This document shows positions 15,701 to 23,787 of a DNA stretch of 64,000 nt, piece by piece. The notes under the pieces are model-generated. The model was not told the origin of the DNA, made no database searches, and saw only the letters and a program-made list of their open reading frames with translations. How positions within the stretch are numbered: the first letter of the stretch is position 1; the number at the start of each line of letters is the position of its first letter. Both the position numbers and the translations under genes were made by a program. Source of the DNA: Porcipelethomonas sp964621265 (GTDB lineage: Bacteria > Bacillota > Clostridia > Oscillospirales > Ruminococcaceae); assembly GCA_964621265.1 (NCBI GenBank), contig CAZULQ010000002.1, forward strand, positions 62,001-126,000, given 5' to 3'.

Positions 15701-17358
15701 CGGTTTCTTCTCCTTATTATTACTAAAGCACCAACTACTAAAATTGCAATCGGAATAAAGTAAATTACATTTGTAATTGTTGATTTCTGGTCAGCTGTCA
15801 CGCTGATAGGCTGTGTTGTAAGGTCCTTTTCAGCGATGATTACAGAGCTTTCCTTTCCGCACATCTTGTTGATTGCGTTGATTACATATTCAGCATTATT
15901 GTAGGTTGTAACACTTGTGATGTTAGGGTCGAGCATAAGTGTGCTGCCTATTACCATAAGGTTGTTTTCATGTGTTACATTATCAGCGTCAAAGAACAGC
16001 TTCTTGCTGACTGCCATAAGAGTCTGTGCTGACTTTTCAGCAGCTTCTATATCAAACTCTGTTGTCTCCTCTGTTGGTTCTTCAGCTTCTGTAGCTTCAG
16101 CCTCCGCACCTTCTTCATCGGCGTTTTCGCCTTCTGCTTCTGCCATCATTTCTTCAATGATAGCGGCTTCTTCTTCAGGAGTATAGAATTCCTTCGGATA
16201 AGCAAAGCCCGTATCAGTTGTTTTAAGAAGAGCTGTTGTTTCTCTGTCTGTATTTGCGTCCCAGAGAAGATTTACAGGTCTTGCGCTCGGAACAACAACA
16301 GGAAGCTTTGTGTTTGAAAGTCCTGCGCTGAATTCTTCCTCGGCAATCTGCGCAATAGGAGCAGTACCCTGTCCGAGATATGTTGTTACATACTGGTTAT
16401 ATTCCTCAGAATATTCATATACAATACTGTCGCCGATTTCAACGCCCCATACTTCAAGGAAGTCGTTGATGTTCGGTGTTGCATACTGATATGTGCTGGC
16501 AATATAAATCATATCCTTGTCAAGATTTCCGCCGTTATAAAGGAAGTCCTCAAGCTTTTTGATATCGTTTTCAGTAAGGTCATTAACAGGTGCAGGAAGA
16601 ACTGCAATGTCATATTCCTCAGGTGAAAGCTCGCCTGTCATAAGGTCAACCTCAACAACTTCATAACCGTTTTTGTCAAGGAGTGACTTGATTTCAAGTA
16701 CTGAATACTGATTGTACTGATGGAAAATCGGAGAACCGTTATAGAGGCTTACAAGCGCAACAGTCTGTGGATTTGCATCTGTAACTGTCATGATAGCTGA
16801 TGTAAGCTCCTGTTCGCCCTTATAGTTATCAATTGAAGATGTTCCTGAGTAATAGTCAGATGTGATTGTAAAGAGGTCGTTTACATTCAAAACTTCTGCT
16901 CTTTCATTTGCAACGATAACGATATTGCTCTGAGTTATTTCGCCGTTATAATACTTTGAAAATTTAGCCGCAACATCAGGGTTTGTGATGATGTCATAGA
17001 AATTGAGTGTAATTTTGTCTGAAGCATTTTCATACTTCTTCATTGTTTCTAAAACCATCTTCATATATGTGTTTGAAAGAAGAAAGTCGTTTTCCTCTGC
17101 CATAACGGCAATTTCAACCTCTGTGTCAATACCTGCAAGGTAATCGAGAGTTTCCTGGGAAACTTCATAGTATTTCTGGTCAGTAAGGTCAAGCTTTAAG
17201 TTCTTGCGCTCTGTTAAAATACCGACAACAACATTGAGAACAACAACAACAGCAATAAACACAATTACGATAATTGTAGAAACAACTCCGTATTTAAGCT
17301 TTCTTTTATTGAAAGGCTTTTTCTGCTTTAATTCTTCATTCATAATATCTTTAGCCAT
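15697..17358 (-). CDS. GldG-like ABC-associated membrane protein
   Basis: 553 residues from ATG 17358 (AAGGAGGGAG just upstream; the longer frame to 17397 has no site). It has a membrane helix at about residues 20-45, a large extracytoplasmic region of the ABC-type uncharacterised transport (GldG) family, an acidic low-complexity stretch rich in Glu/Ala (about 385-440), and a C-terminal membrane helix before RRRNR. Family members pair with GldF-type permeases and GldA ATPases. It overlaps the following DUF4340 gene by 4 bp. The substrate is unknown. Confidence 0.85.
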   Translation of the reverse strand: MAKDIMNEELKQKKPFNKRKLKYGVVSTIIVIVFIAVVVVLNVVVGILTERKNLKLDLTDQKYYEVSQETLDYLAGIDTEVEIAVMAEENDFLLSNTYMKMVLETMKKYENASDKITLNFYDIITNPDVAAKFSKYYNGEITQSNIVIVANERAEVLNVNDLFTITSDYYSGTSSIDNYKGEQELTSAIMTVTDANPQTVALVSLYNGSPIFHQYNQYSVLEIKSLLDKNGYEVVEVDLMTGELSPEEYDIAVLPAPVNDLTENDIKKLEDFLYNGGNLDKDMIYIASTYQYATPNINDFLEVWGVEIGDSIVYEYSEEYNQYVTTYLGQGTAPIAQIAEEEFSAGLSNTKLPVVVPSARPVNLLWDANTDRETTALLKTTDTGFAYPKEFYTPEEEAAIIEEMMAEAEGENADEEGAEAEATEAEEPTEETTEFDIEAAEKSAQTLMAVSKKLFFDADNVTHENNLMVIGSTLMLDPNITSVTTYNNAEYVINAINKMCGKESSVIIAEKDLTTQPISVTADQKSTITNVIYFIPIAILVVGALVIIRRRNR

Positions 17359-17374
17359 TTTCTGTTCTCCCTCC

Positions 17375-18079
17375 TTAGCTCCAGCGTCTCTTCTCAAACA
17401 CTCTTACTGTCAGGAAGTTGAAGATAACAGCAGTACTTATAAAGAAAAGAACACTTGAAAGATTGAAAATACCACATGTAAATTCATAGTATTTCTCATA
17501 GAATGAGAGAGTTACGCAAAGGTTTGAGATAAAGTCGATTTCAACATTGCCTGCGATATAGTCAAACATATAAAGAATGAAAAGCACAAGCACTCCGACA
17601 ACAGCTGAAACCATCTGGTTTTCTGTAAGCGCTGAAATAAGAGTTGTAATCGCAATGAACGCCGCACCTACAAGAATAAGTGCCGCATAATTTGCAAGAA
17701 TCATGTTCCATGCAACCTCACCGAAGCCGCTGAGGATAATTGCATAGAGCCATACAATGCTGATACCGATTGTATACATTAAAAGACTTGCAAAATATTT
17801 GCCAAGAACAATTCCGCCAAGGCTTACAGGGGCAGTTAAAAGACCCTGTTCAGTTTTTTCCTTTTTTTCCTCACTGAATGACTTCATTGTGAGAATCGGA
17901 ACAAGAATTACGATTACAAGAAAAATACTTGAAAAAACGCCTGACATGTCAGTTGTAAGTCCGTCAAGGTTTGAAAGCTTGAAGAAATATCCTGAACTCA
18001 GGAAAAATACCGCTAAGAACACATAAGCAATACTTGATGTGAAAAATGAGCAGAACTCACGTCTGAATATAGCACCCAT
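17375..18079 (-). CDS. ABC-2 type permease (GldF-like)
   Basis: 234 residues with about six hydrophobic segments: helices near 10-35, 50-70, 95-120, 130-155, 160-185 and 205-225. It contains EEKKEKTEQGLLTAPV near 70, the conserved cytoplasmic loop of ABC-2/GldF-type permeases. The start codon overlaps the stop of the ATPase gene by 1 bp (TGATG). Forms the membrane channel with the adjacent ATPase. Confidence 0.88.
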   Translation of the reverse strand: MGAIFRREFCSFFTSSIAYVFLAVFFLSSGYFFKLSNLDGLTTDMSGVFSSIFLVIVILVPILTMKSFSEEKKEKTEQGLLTAPVSLGGIVLGKYFASLLMYTIGISIVWLYAIILSGFGEVAWNMILANYAALILVGAAFIAITTLISALTENQMVSAVVGVLVLFILYMFDYIAGNVEIDFISNLCVTLSFYEKYYEFTCGIFNLSSVLFFISTAVIFNFLTVRVFEKRRWS

Positions 18080-19074
18080 CAGTCGTTACCTCCGTTCTCT
18101 GATTTATTTGACGCCGCAAGCTTTTTGAGGTCTTCTGAAACAGTTTCACCCATAGTGATTTTAAGGAAGATGTCCTCAAGAGTAAGCTCAGCTGAATTCA
18201 TGTAATAGATAGTCCAGCCGTTTTCGGCAACAACGTCGCTTACTGCCTTTCTTAAATCAACATAGTCCTCTGCCTCAAGTTCAAATTCAAATACGCCCGG
18301 TTCACGTTCCATATCGCCCCTTGCATATCTGAGACCTTCAATTTTTCTGAGCGCAAAAAGGATTTCATCCTTCTTTCCGCCGATTCTGACAATGAGTCTG
18401 TGGTCGCTTGAAATCTTCTTTGAAAGATTTGCAGCAGTATCATCGGCTGCAATTTCGCCGTGATTTATGATTATAACTCTGTCACAGACTGCCTGAATTT
18501 CAGAAAGAATGTGTGATGAAAGGATAACAGTATGGCTTTTACCAAGCTTTTTGATAAGGCTTCTGATTTCAACCATCTGCTTCGGGTCGAGACCTACTGT
18601 CGGTTCGTCAAGAATAAGTACAGGCGGATTGCCGATTAAAGCCTGGGCAAGTCCGACACGCTGCTTATAACCCTTCGACAAGTGCTTTATGATTCTGTCC
18701 TTTACGTCTGTGATTTTACAAAGCTCACAGATATCTGTAAGATGAGATTTTCTCGGAAGCTTACATTTTTTCAGGTCAAATACAAAGTTTAAGTATGACT
18801 TGACGGTCATGTCAAGATAAAGCGGCGGGATTTCCGGCAGATAGCCGATATTCTTCTTCGCCTTAACTGGCTCTTCAAGAATATCAACGCCGTTTATAAG
18901 AACCTCGCCCTGATTTGAGGAAATATATCCTGTGATTATGTTCATTGTTGTCGACTTTCCCGCACCGTTAGGTCCGAGGAAGCCGAGAATTTCGCCGTCG
19001 TTTACAACAAAGCTTATATCATTAACGGCTCTTTTTTCGCCGTAATGTTTGGTGAGATTTTTAACCTCTATCAT
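18079..19074 (-). CDS. ABC transporter ATP-binding protein (GldA-like)
   Basis: 331 residues. Walker A GPNGAGKST near residue 35, Q-loop GYLPEIPPLY near 80, signature LSKGYKQRVGLAQAL near 130, Walker B VLILDEPTVGLD near 155 and switch His in SSHILSE near 190. The C-terminal 100 residues form the accessory domain typical of the GldA/NatA/CcmA group. First gene of a four-gene minus-strand operon with permease, GldG-like and DUF4340 genes. AGGAGG precedes its ATG. Located 73 bp after gltX on the same strand. Confidence 0.93.
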   Translation of the reverse strand: MIEVKNLTKHYGEKRAVNDISFVVNDGEILGFLGPNGAGKSTTMNIITGYISSNQGEVLINGVDILEEPVKAKKNIGYLPEIPPLYLDMTVKSYLNFVFDLKKCKLPRKSHLTDICELCKITDVKDRIIKHLSKGYKQRVGLAQALIGNPPVLILDEPTVGLDPKQMVEIRSLIKKLGKSHTVILSSHILSEIQAVCDRVIIINHGEIAADDTAANLSKKISSDHRLIVRIGGKKDEILFALRKIEGLRYARGDMEREPGVFEFELEAEDYVDLRKAVSDVVAENGWTIYYMNSAELTLEDIFLKITMGETVSEDLKKLAASNKSENGGND

Positions 19075-19146
19075 GTTAAAGTTTTACCTCCTGACATAGA
19101 TTTACAATCAATTTTAACAAATGAATGTGACAATACTATGAAAACA

Positions 19147-20598
19147 TTATGAAAGCTTTTCTATACCCTTTTTAATTCTTGCAATTGTGTCTTCTTTTCC
19201 TAAAATATCACAAAGTTCAACGCCGCCGCCAGGTGTAAACTGCTTGCCTGAAACAGCAGTTCTTACAGGCCACAGGAGCCAGCCGTTCTTGACTTCAAGC
19301 TTTGCAATAAGGTCAAAGAGCGCCTTGTGGATATTTTCAGCATTCCACTCGTCAATTGCTTCGAGTACAGGGAGTACTGCCTTTAACGCTTCAAGAGATG
19401 TTTCTTCGTTTGTCTTCATCTTCTTGTGGCAATACATGGCTGTATCATAATCAGGAAGCTCGTCAATAAAGTCAACCATTTCAGGAACATCGTTGAAAAG
19501 CTCAACTCTTGGCTGAAGAATTGATGCGATATACTTAATGTCGATGTCCTCTCTCTTTACTGTCTGACGGATATATGGAGTTACAAGCTCTAAGAACTTT
19601 TCAGGGTCCATCTTCTTGATGTGAGCCGCATTTACTGCCTTGAGCTTTACAGGGTCGAAAATTGCAGGTGACTTTGAAATACCGCTTACGTCAAAGTGTT
19701 CAGCAAGCTCTTCAAGGCTGAAGATTTCTTCCTCGCCCTTAGGTGCCCAGCCGAGGAGTGCAATAAAGTTTACAACAGCCTCAGGGAGATAGCCCTTTGC
19801 TACGATATCTTCAAATGAAGCGTCACCGTTTCTCTTTGAAAGCTTTGAAGTCTTGTCCTTCATAACAGGCGGGCAGTGGATATAGGCAGGAACGTCCCAG
19901 CCGAATGCCTTGTAAAGAAGATTATACTTCGGTGCTGATGAAAGATATTCATTACCTCTTACAACGTGTGTGATACCCATTGTGTGGTCGTCAACAACGT
20001 TTGCAAAGTTGTATGTCGGCATGCCGTCAGTCTTGATTAAAATCTGGTCGTCTAAAGTTGTGTTGTCAACTGTGATGTCGCCATAGATTTCATCGTGGAA
20101 TGTTGTAGTGCCTTCAAGCGGCATTTTCTGTCTGATAACGTATGGCACACCTGCTGCAAGCTTTTCTTCGATTTCTTCCTTTGAAAGATTGCGGCAGTGT
20201 CTGTCGTACATCGGAGGAATGTGTGAAGCCTCCTGGATTTTTCTTACTTCGTCAAGTCTGCACTTGTCACAGAAGCAGTAATAAGCGTCACCGCTTTCAA
20301 CGAGCTTTAATGCATATTCCTTGAACATGCCCATTCTCTCTGACTGTACATAAGGGCCGTAATCGCCGCCGATGTCCGGACCTTCGTCCCAGTTAAGACC
20401 TGCTTTTCTGAGTGTATCGTAAATTACGTCAACTGCGCCCTCAACGTATCTTTCCTGGTCAGTATCCTCAATTCTTAAAATGAAGTCACCGCCGTTTTTT
20501 CTTGCAATAAGATATGTGTAAAGAGCTGTTCTGAGGTTACCGATGTGCATATAGCCTGTCGGGCTTGGTGCAAATCTTGTTCTTACTCTCTTTGACAT
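19147..20598 (-). CDS. gltX: Glutamyl-tRNA synthetase
   Basis: 483 residues from ATG 20598 (MSKRVRTRFAPSPTG). Class I synthetase: HIGH-type motif MHIGNLRTA near residue 17 and KMSKS-type KLSKRNG near 245. A zinc-type cysteine cluster (CFCDKC) near 110 is present. Charges tRNA-Glu (and probably tRNA-Gln for the amidotransferase route, usual in Clostridia). The open frame extends 33 codons upstream into ribF, but AAAGGA before ATG 20598 and the family N-terminus set the start. It starts 7 bp after ribF, so it ends the rimP-nusA operon. Confidence 0.96.
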   Translation of the reverse strand: MSKRVRTRFAPSPTGYMHIGNLRTALYTYLIARKNGGDFILRIEDTDQERYVEGAVDVIYDTLRKAGLNWDEGPDIGGDYGPYVQSERMGMFKEYALKLVESGDAYYCFCDKCRLDEVRKIQEASHIPPMYDRHCRNLSKEEIEEKLAAGVPYVIRQKMPLEGTTTFHDEIYGDITVDNTTLDDQILIKTDGMPTYNFANVVDDHTMGITHVVRGNEYLSSAPKYNLLYKAFGWDVPAYIHCPPVMKDKTSKLSKRNGDASFEDIVAKGYLPEAVVNFIALLGWAPKGEEEIFSLEELAEHFDVSGISKSPAIFDPVKLKAVNAAHIKKMDPEKFLELVTPYIRQTVKREDIDIKYIASILQPRVELFNDVPEMVDFIDELPDYDTAMYCHKKMKTNEETSLEALKAVLPVLEAIDEWNAENIHKALFDLIAKLEVKNGWLLWPVRTAVSGKQFTPGGGVELCDILGKEDTIARIKKGIEKLS

Positions 20599-20605
20599 TT
20601 TAAAT

Positions 20606-21529
20606 TCAATCCTTTCCTGACGGTCCCTGACATACAACTCCCGCATTTGCCTTGCGTACAGCTTCAATGTCTTCAAAGACCTGTTTTTTAAGCTCATCGA
20701 GTGAGCCGAATTTCTTTTCTTCGCGTATCAGCCCGAGAAATCCCACTTCAACCCTTTTGCCGTATAAATCTCCGCTGAAATCAAGAATGTGAGTTTCGGC
20801 AAGCGGTCTGATGTTCTTTTCAACCGTCGGCTTCACGCCTATATTTGTAACGGAATTATAAGTTTTTCCGTCTACTGTTGTAAATGTATGGTATACGCCT
20901 CTCTTTGGCACAAGCTGTCCTGAAGCGTATTGCTGATTTATTGTCGGAAACTCAAGCGTTCTGCCAATCTGATTGCCCTTTACAACTTTGGCATACAGAG
21001 TGTAGCTGAAAAGTCCTGAGCCGCAGGCTGTCCCCGCCTTAAGCATTTCCCTGAACTGCTTTGAGGAAATTCTGTTTTCTTTAAGACGTATAACGTCAAC
21101 CTTAAAGCCGTACTTTTCACCGAGCGCTTTAAGCTCCTCCGAGCCGCATGCTGCGCCCTTTCCGAAACGGAAATTGTCTCCGCAGACAACCACTGCGACA
21201 TTCATGCATTTTACAAGTATTTCACGCACAAATTCCTCGCCCGAAAGCTCTTTCATTTCATCAAAATCCGGGCAGAGTGCATATTCTATGTTGTTTTTTT
21301 CAATAAGCCGGAGCTTTTGTTCATTTGTATAGATATACTCAAACGGCTCTCCCCTCTTAAACCTGAGGGACTCCGTTCTGAATGTGAAAACCGCAGGCAC
21401 AAGCCCGTCCTTGCGGTATTCATTAACACGTCTGAACACAAACTCATGGCCGCTGTGAACACCATCAAATATTCCCAGCGCTATCGCTGTTTTTTCGGGG
21501 ATTATGTCGTTTGCCGCAACAATTTTCAT
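20606..21529 (-). CDS. ribF: Bifunctional riboflavin kinase / FAD synthetase
   Basis: 307 residues. The N-terminal nucleotidyl transferase half has GIFDGVHSGHEF near residue 19 (the HxGH motif); the C-terminal riboflavin kinase half begins at about 180 with GRTLEFPTIN, and GVKPT near 230. Converts riboflavin to FMN and FAD. It directly abuts truB (TGA then ATG, no gap) as in many Firmicutes. The flavin synthesis operon is at 49-53 kb. Confidence 0.95.
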   Translation of the reverse strand: MKIVAANDIIPEKTAIALGIFDGVHSGHEFVFRRVNEYRKDGLVPAVFTFRTESLRFKRGEPFEYIYTNEQKLRLIEKNNIEYALCPDFDEMKELSGEEFVREILVKCMNVAVVVCGDNFRFGKGAACGSEELKALGEKYGFKVDVIRLKENRISSKQFREMLKAGTACGSGLFSYTLYAKVVKGNQIGRTLEFPTINQQYASGQLVPKRGVYHTFTTVDGKTYNSVTNIGVKPTVEKNIRPLAETHILDFSGDLYGKRVEVGFLGLIREEKKFGSLDELKKQVFEDIEAVRKANAGVVCQGPSGKD

Positions 21530-22441
21530 TCAGGCTTCACCGTCCCCGTAAAGGTTTTTGAGTATTCTCAGCTGATTGTTTTCCTTGTCGGACTTGGCAA
21601 GCCCTAAGAATACGCCGTCTGAGGCGTAGATTTTATACTGCTCCTGTCCGTCATAGCCACGGAGCCTGTCAAGCTGAAGCTTTACTCCGTTTTTATAAAG
21701 CTTTGTCTTGGTTTCGTTCAGCTGTATCGAAGGCAGTCCTCTGAAAATTTCCTCAACGGGCAGTACTATGCTTCCGACATCATCGCTGTCACGAAGCTTT
21801 TCAAGCTCATCAAGCGTTATGCACTTATCGAGCGAAAATCCGTTTGAGACAGTTCTAACAAGGCTTGTCATTGCACCGCCGCAACCGAGCATCTGTCCGA
21901 GGTCGTGGATAAGCGTTCTGACGTATGTTCCGCCCGAACAGGTTATATTGAGCTTACCCTCACAGGTTGCCTCGTTATATTCGAGTATCGTAAATTCGCT
22001 GACCGTGATTTTTCTCGCCTCACGCTCAACCTCAATACCCTTTCTCGCAAGCTCATAAAGTCTTTTTCCGCCGACAGACACAGCCGAGTACATCGGAGGA
22101 ACCTGCATAATGTCGCCTCTGAATTTCTCAGCTGCTGACAAAAGCTGTTCCATAGTAACGCAGACATCGCTCTCAGAAAGAACAGTCCCCGTCGTGTCCT
22201 GTGTATCGGTCACAACACCAAGCTTAAAGCCAGCTGTATAGCTTTTACCCGTATGCGGGATAAGGCTTATCGCCTTTGTGGCGCTGCCTGCAAAAACAGG
22301 CAGAACCCCTGTCGCCATAGGGTCAAGCGTTCCCGAATGTCCAAGCTTTTTCATGCGGAGTATTCCGCGCATTTTGGCGATAACATCAAACGAGGTAAAG
22401 CCCTGTGGCTTGTTTATACAGATTATGCCGTTTATCTGCAT
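21530..22441 (-). CDS. truB: tRNA pseudouridine-55 synthase
   Basis: 303 residues. N-terminus INGIICINKPQGFTS, motif KKLGHSGTLDPMATG near residue 32 with the catalytic Asp, PPMYSAVSVGG near 115, and CSGGTYVRTLIHDLG near 170. Makes psi55 in the T loop of tRNAs. The start overlaps the end of nrnA by 10 bp, indicating translational coupling. Confidence 0.96.
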   Translation of the reverse strand: MQINGIICINKPQGFTSFDVIAKMRGILRMKKLGHSGTLDPMATGVLPVFAGSATKAISLIPHTGKSYTAGFKLGVVTDTQDTTGTVLSESDVCVTMEQLLSAAEKFRGDIMQVPPMYSAVSVGGKRLYELARKGIEVEREARKITVSEFTILEYNEATCEGKLNITCSGGTYVRTLIHDLGQMLGCGGAMTSLVRTVSNGFSLDKCITLDELEKLRDSDDVGSIVLPVEEIFRGLPSIQLNETKTKLYKNGVKLQLDRLRGYDGQEQYKIYASDGVFLGLAKSDKENNQLRILKNLYGDGEA

Positions 22442-23391
22442 TTTCTGATACCCTCTGCAACAGCATCGACAATCTGTTTCTTGACTTCTTCAAGCGTTCC
22501 GTGAAGCAGACAGCCTGCCGCCTTGACATGACCGCCGCCACCGAGTGACGCACAGATATCCGAAACGTTGACATCGCTTGCCGAACGCATTGAAATCTTA
22601 TATGAATTTTCATCACGCTGCTTTATTGTGACGCCGACCTCAACGCCCTCAACCTGAAGCGGAATATTTGCCATGCCCTCAAGCTCTGAGGCGTCAACGC
22701 CCCATTTGTCGAGAATTTCAGTTGTAACGCAAATCATAGTGCAGCGGTCATCAAGATAATATTCCATGATATCAGTCACGGCTCTTTCAATCTTGATTCT
22801 TCCCTTGCTCTTTACGTCAAACATTTCACGGTTGATTTTAGCGTATCCGACATCGCAGTTTCTTTTCAGCTCTGCCACGATTTCGTGACATCTTGCTGTT
22901 GTATTTTCATATCTGAAACAGCCTGTGTCAGTAGCTATACCTGTGTAGATACATTTAGTAATCTCTTCTGACAGCGGAATGTCCAGAATTTTAACAAGCT
23001 CGAATACAACCTCGCATGCCGCAGAAGCATCCGGGCAAACGAGAGTTTTTTCAGCGTAGAAAGTGTTGGAAATATGATGGTCAATACAAAGATTTACCTT
23101 ATCACCGTATATTTCCTTATACTTTCCGAGCAGATTTATATCGGCAACGTCCGACGCAATAATTATATCAGGCTCAAATTCCTCGTCCTCATAGCTTTCA
23201 GTCAGAAAGCCATATCTGCCGGGAATTTCATCAGAGCAGATAACCCTTGCCTTTTTGCCCATATATTTTAAGATATGGTAAAGCGCATTTCCCGAACCGA
23301 TACAGTCACCGTCAGGGCTCTGATGAATGAGTATATATGCATTACCGCAGTTTCTGAGTATTTCTGCCGCCTCTTTAAAATCTATTGTCAT
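22432..23391 (-). CDS. nrnA: DHH-family phosphoesterase (NrnA-like nanoRNase/pAp phosphatase)
   Basis: 319 residues. DHH domain: HQSPDGDCIGSG near residue 24, ASDVAD near 82 and CIDHHISN near 110; C-terminal DHHA1 domain with GGGGHVKAAGC near 290. Degrades nanoRNAs and pAp in Bacillus. Position between rbfA and truB is the standard Firmicutes order. GGAGTG precedes the ATG. Confidence 0.94.
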   Translation of the reverse strand: MTIDFKEAAEILRNCGNAYILIHQSPDGDCIGSGNALYHILKYMGKKARVICSDEIPGRYGFLTESYEDEEFEPDIIIASDVADINLLGKYKEIYGDKVNLCIDHHISNTFYAEKTLVCPDASAACEVVFELVKILDIPLSEEITKCIYTGIATDTGCFRYENTTARCHEIVAELKRNCDVGYAKINREMFDVKSKGRIKIERAVTDIMEYYLDDRCTMICVTTEILDKWGVDASELEGMANIPLQVEGVEVGVTIKQRDENSYKISMRSASDVNVSDICASLGGGGHVKAAGCLLHGTLEEVKKQIVDAVAEGIRKCR

Positions 23392-23406
23392 TTTTTCTTC
23401 ACTCCA

Positions 23407-23742
23407 TTAAAGTTCTCTGAGCATCTGATTGATATCCGCACTGTGTGCAATAGAATCATCTGCTATAAACTTCAAATCAGGACTTTTTCTCATATGGAGC
23501 CTGTGGAAAAGCTCTCTTTTGATAAAGCCTGCCGCACTTGTAAGTCCTTCCACCGACTGCTTTGCCTTTTCAATGCCCTCAAAGCAGGAAATATAAACCT
23601 TGCAGTGTGACATATCGTTTGAAAGGTCAACTCTCACAACCGTCAGCAGTTTATCAACTCTCGGGTCTTTTACATCTCTGAGAATGTCAGTCAGCTCACG
23701 CTTGATATCCTCTGCCATTCTTCCAACCTTAAAACTTGCCAT
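23407..23742 (-). CDS. rbfA: Ribosome-binding factor A
   Basis: 111 residues. N-terminus RMAEDIKRELTDILR, then DPRV and the KVYISCFE strand of the KH-like fold, ending with the RKSPDLKFIADDSI segment. Needed for maturation of the 5' end of 16S rRNA in the 30S subunit. GGGAGG lies 8 nt before the ATG. Follows infB in the nusA operon. Confidence 0.95.
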   Translation of the reverse strand: MASFKVGRMAEDIKRELTDILRDVKDPRVDKLLTVVRVDLSNDMSHCKVYISCFEGIEKAKQSVEGLTSAAGFIKRELFHRLHMRKSPDLKFIADDSIAHSADINQMLREL

Positions 23743-23787
23743 ACAAGCACCTCCCGATAGTTTTTATTTTCTTTTTATACAAAAGGC

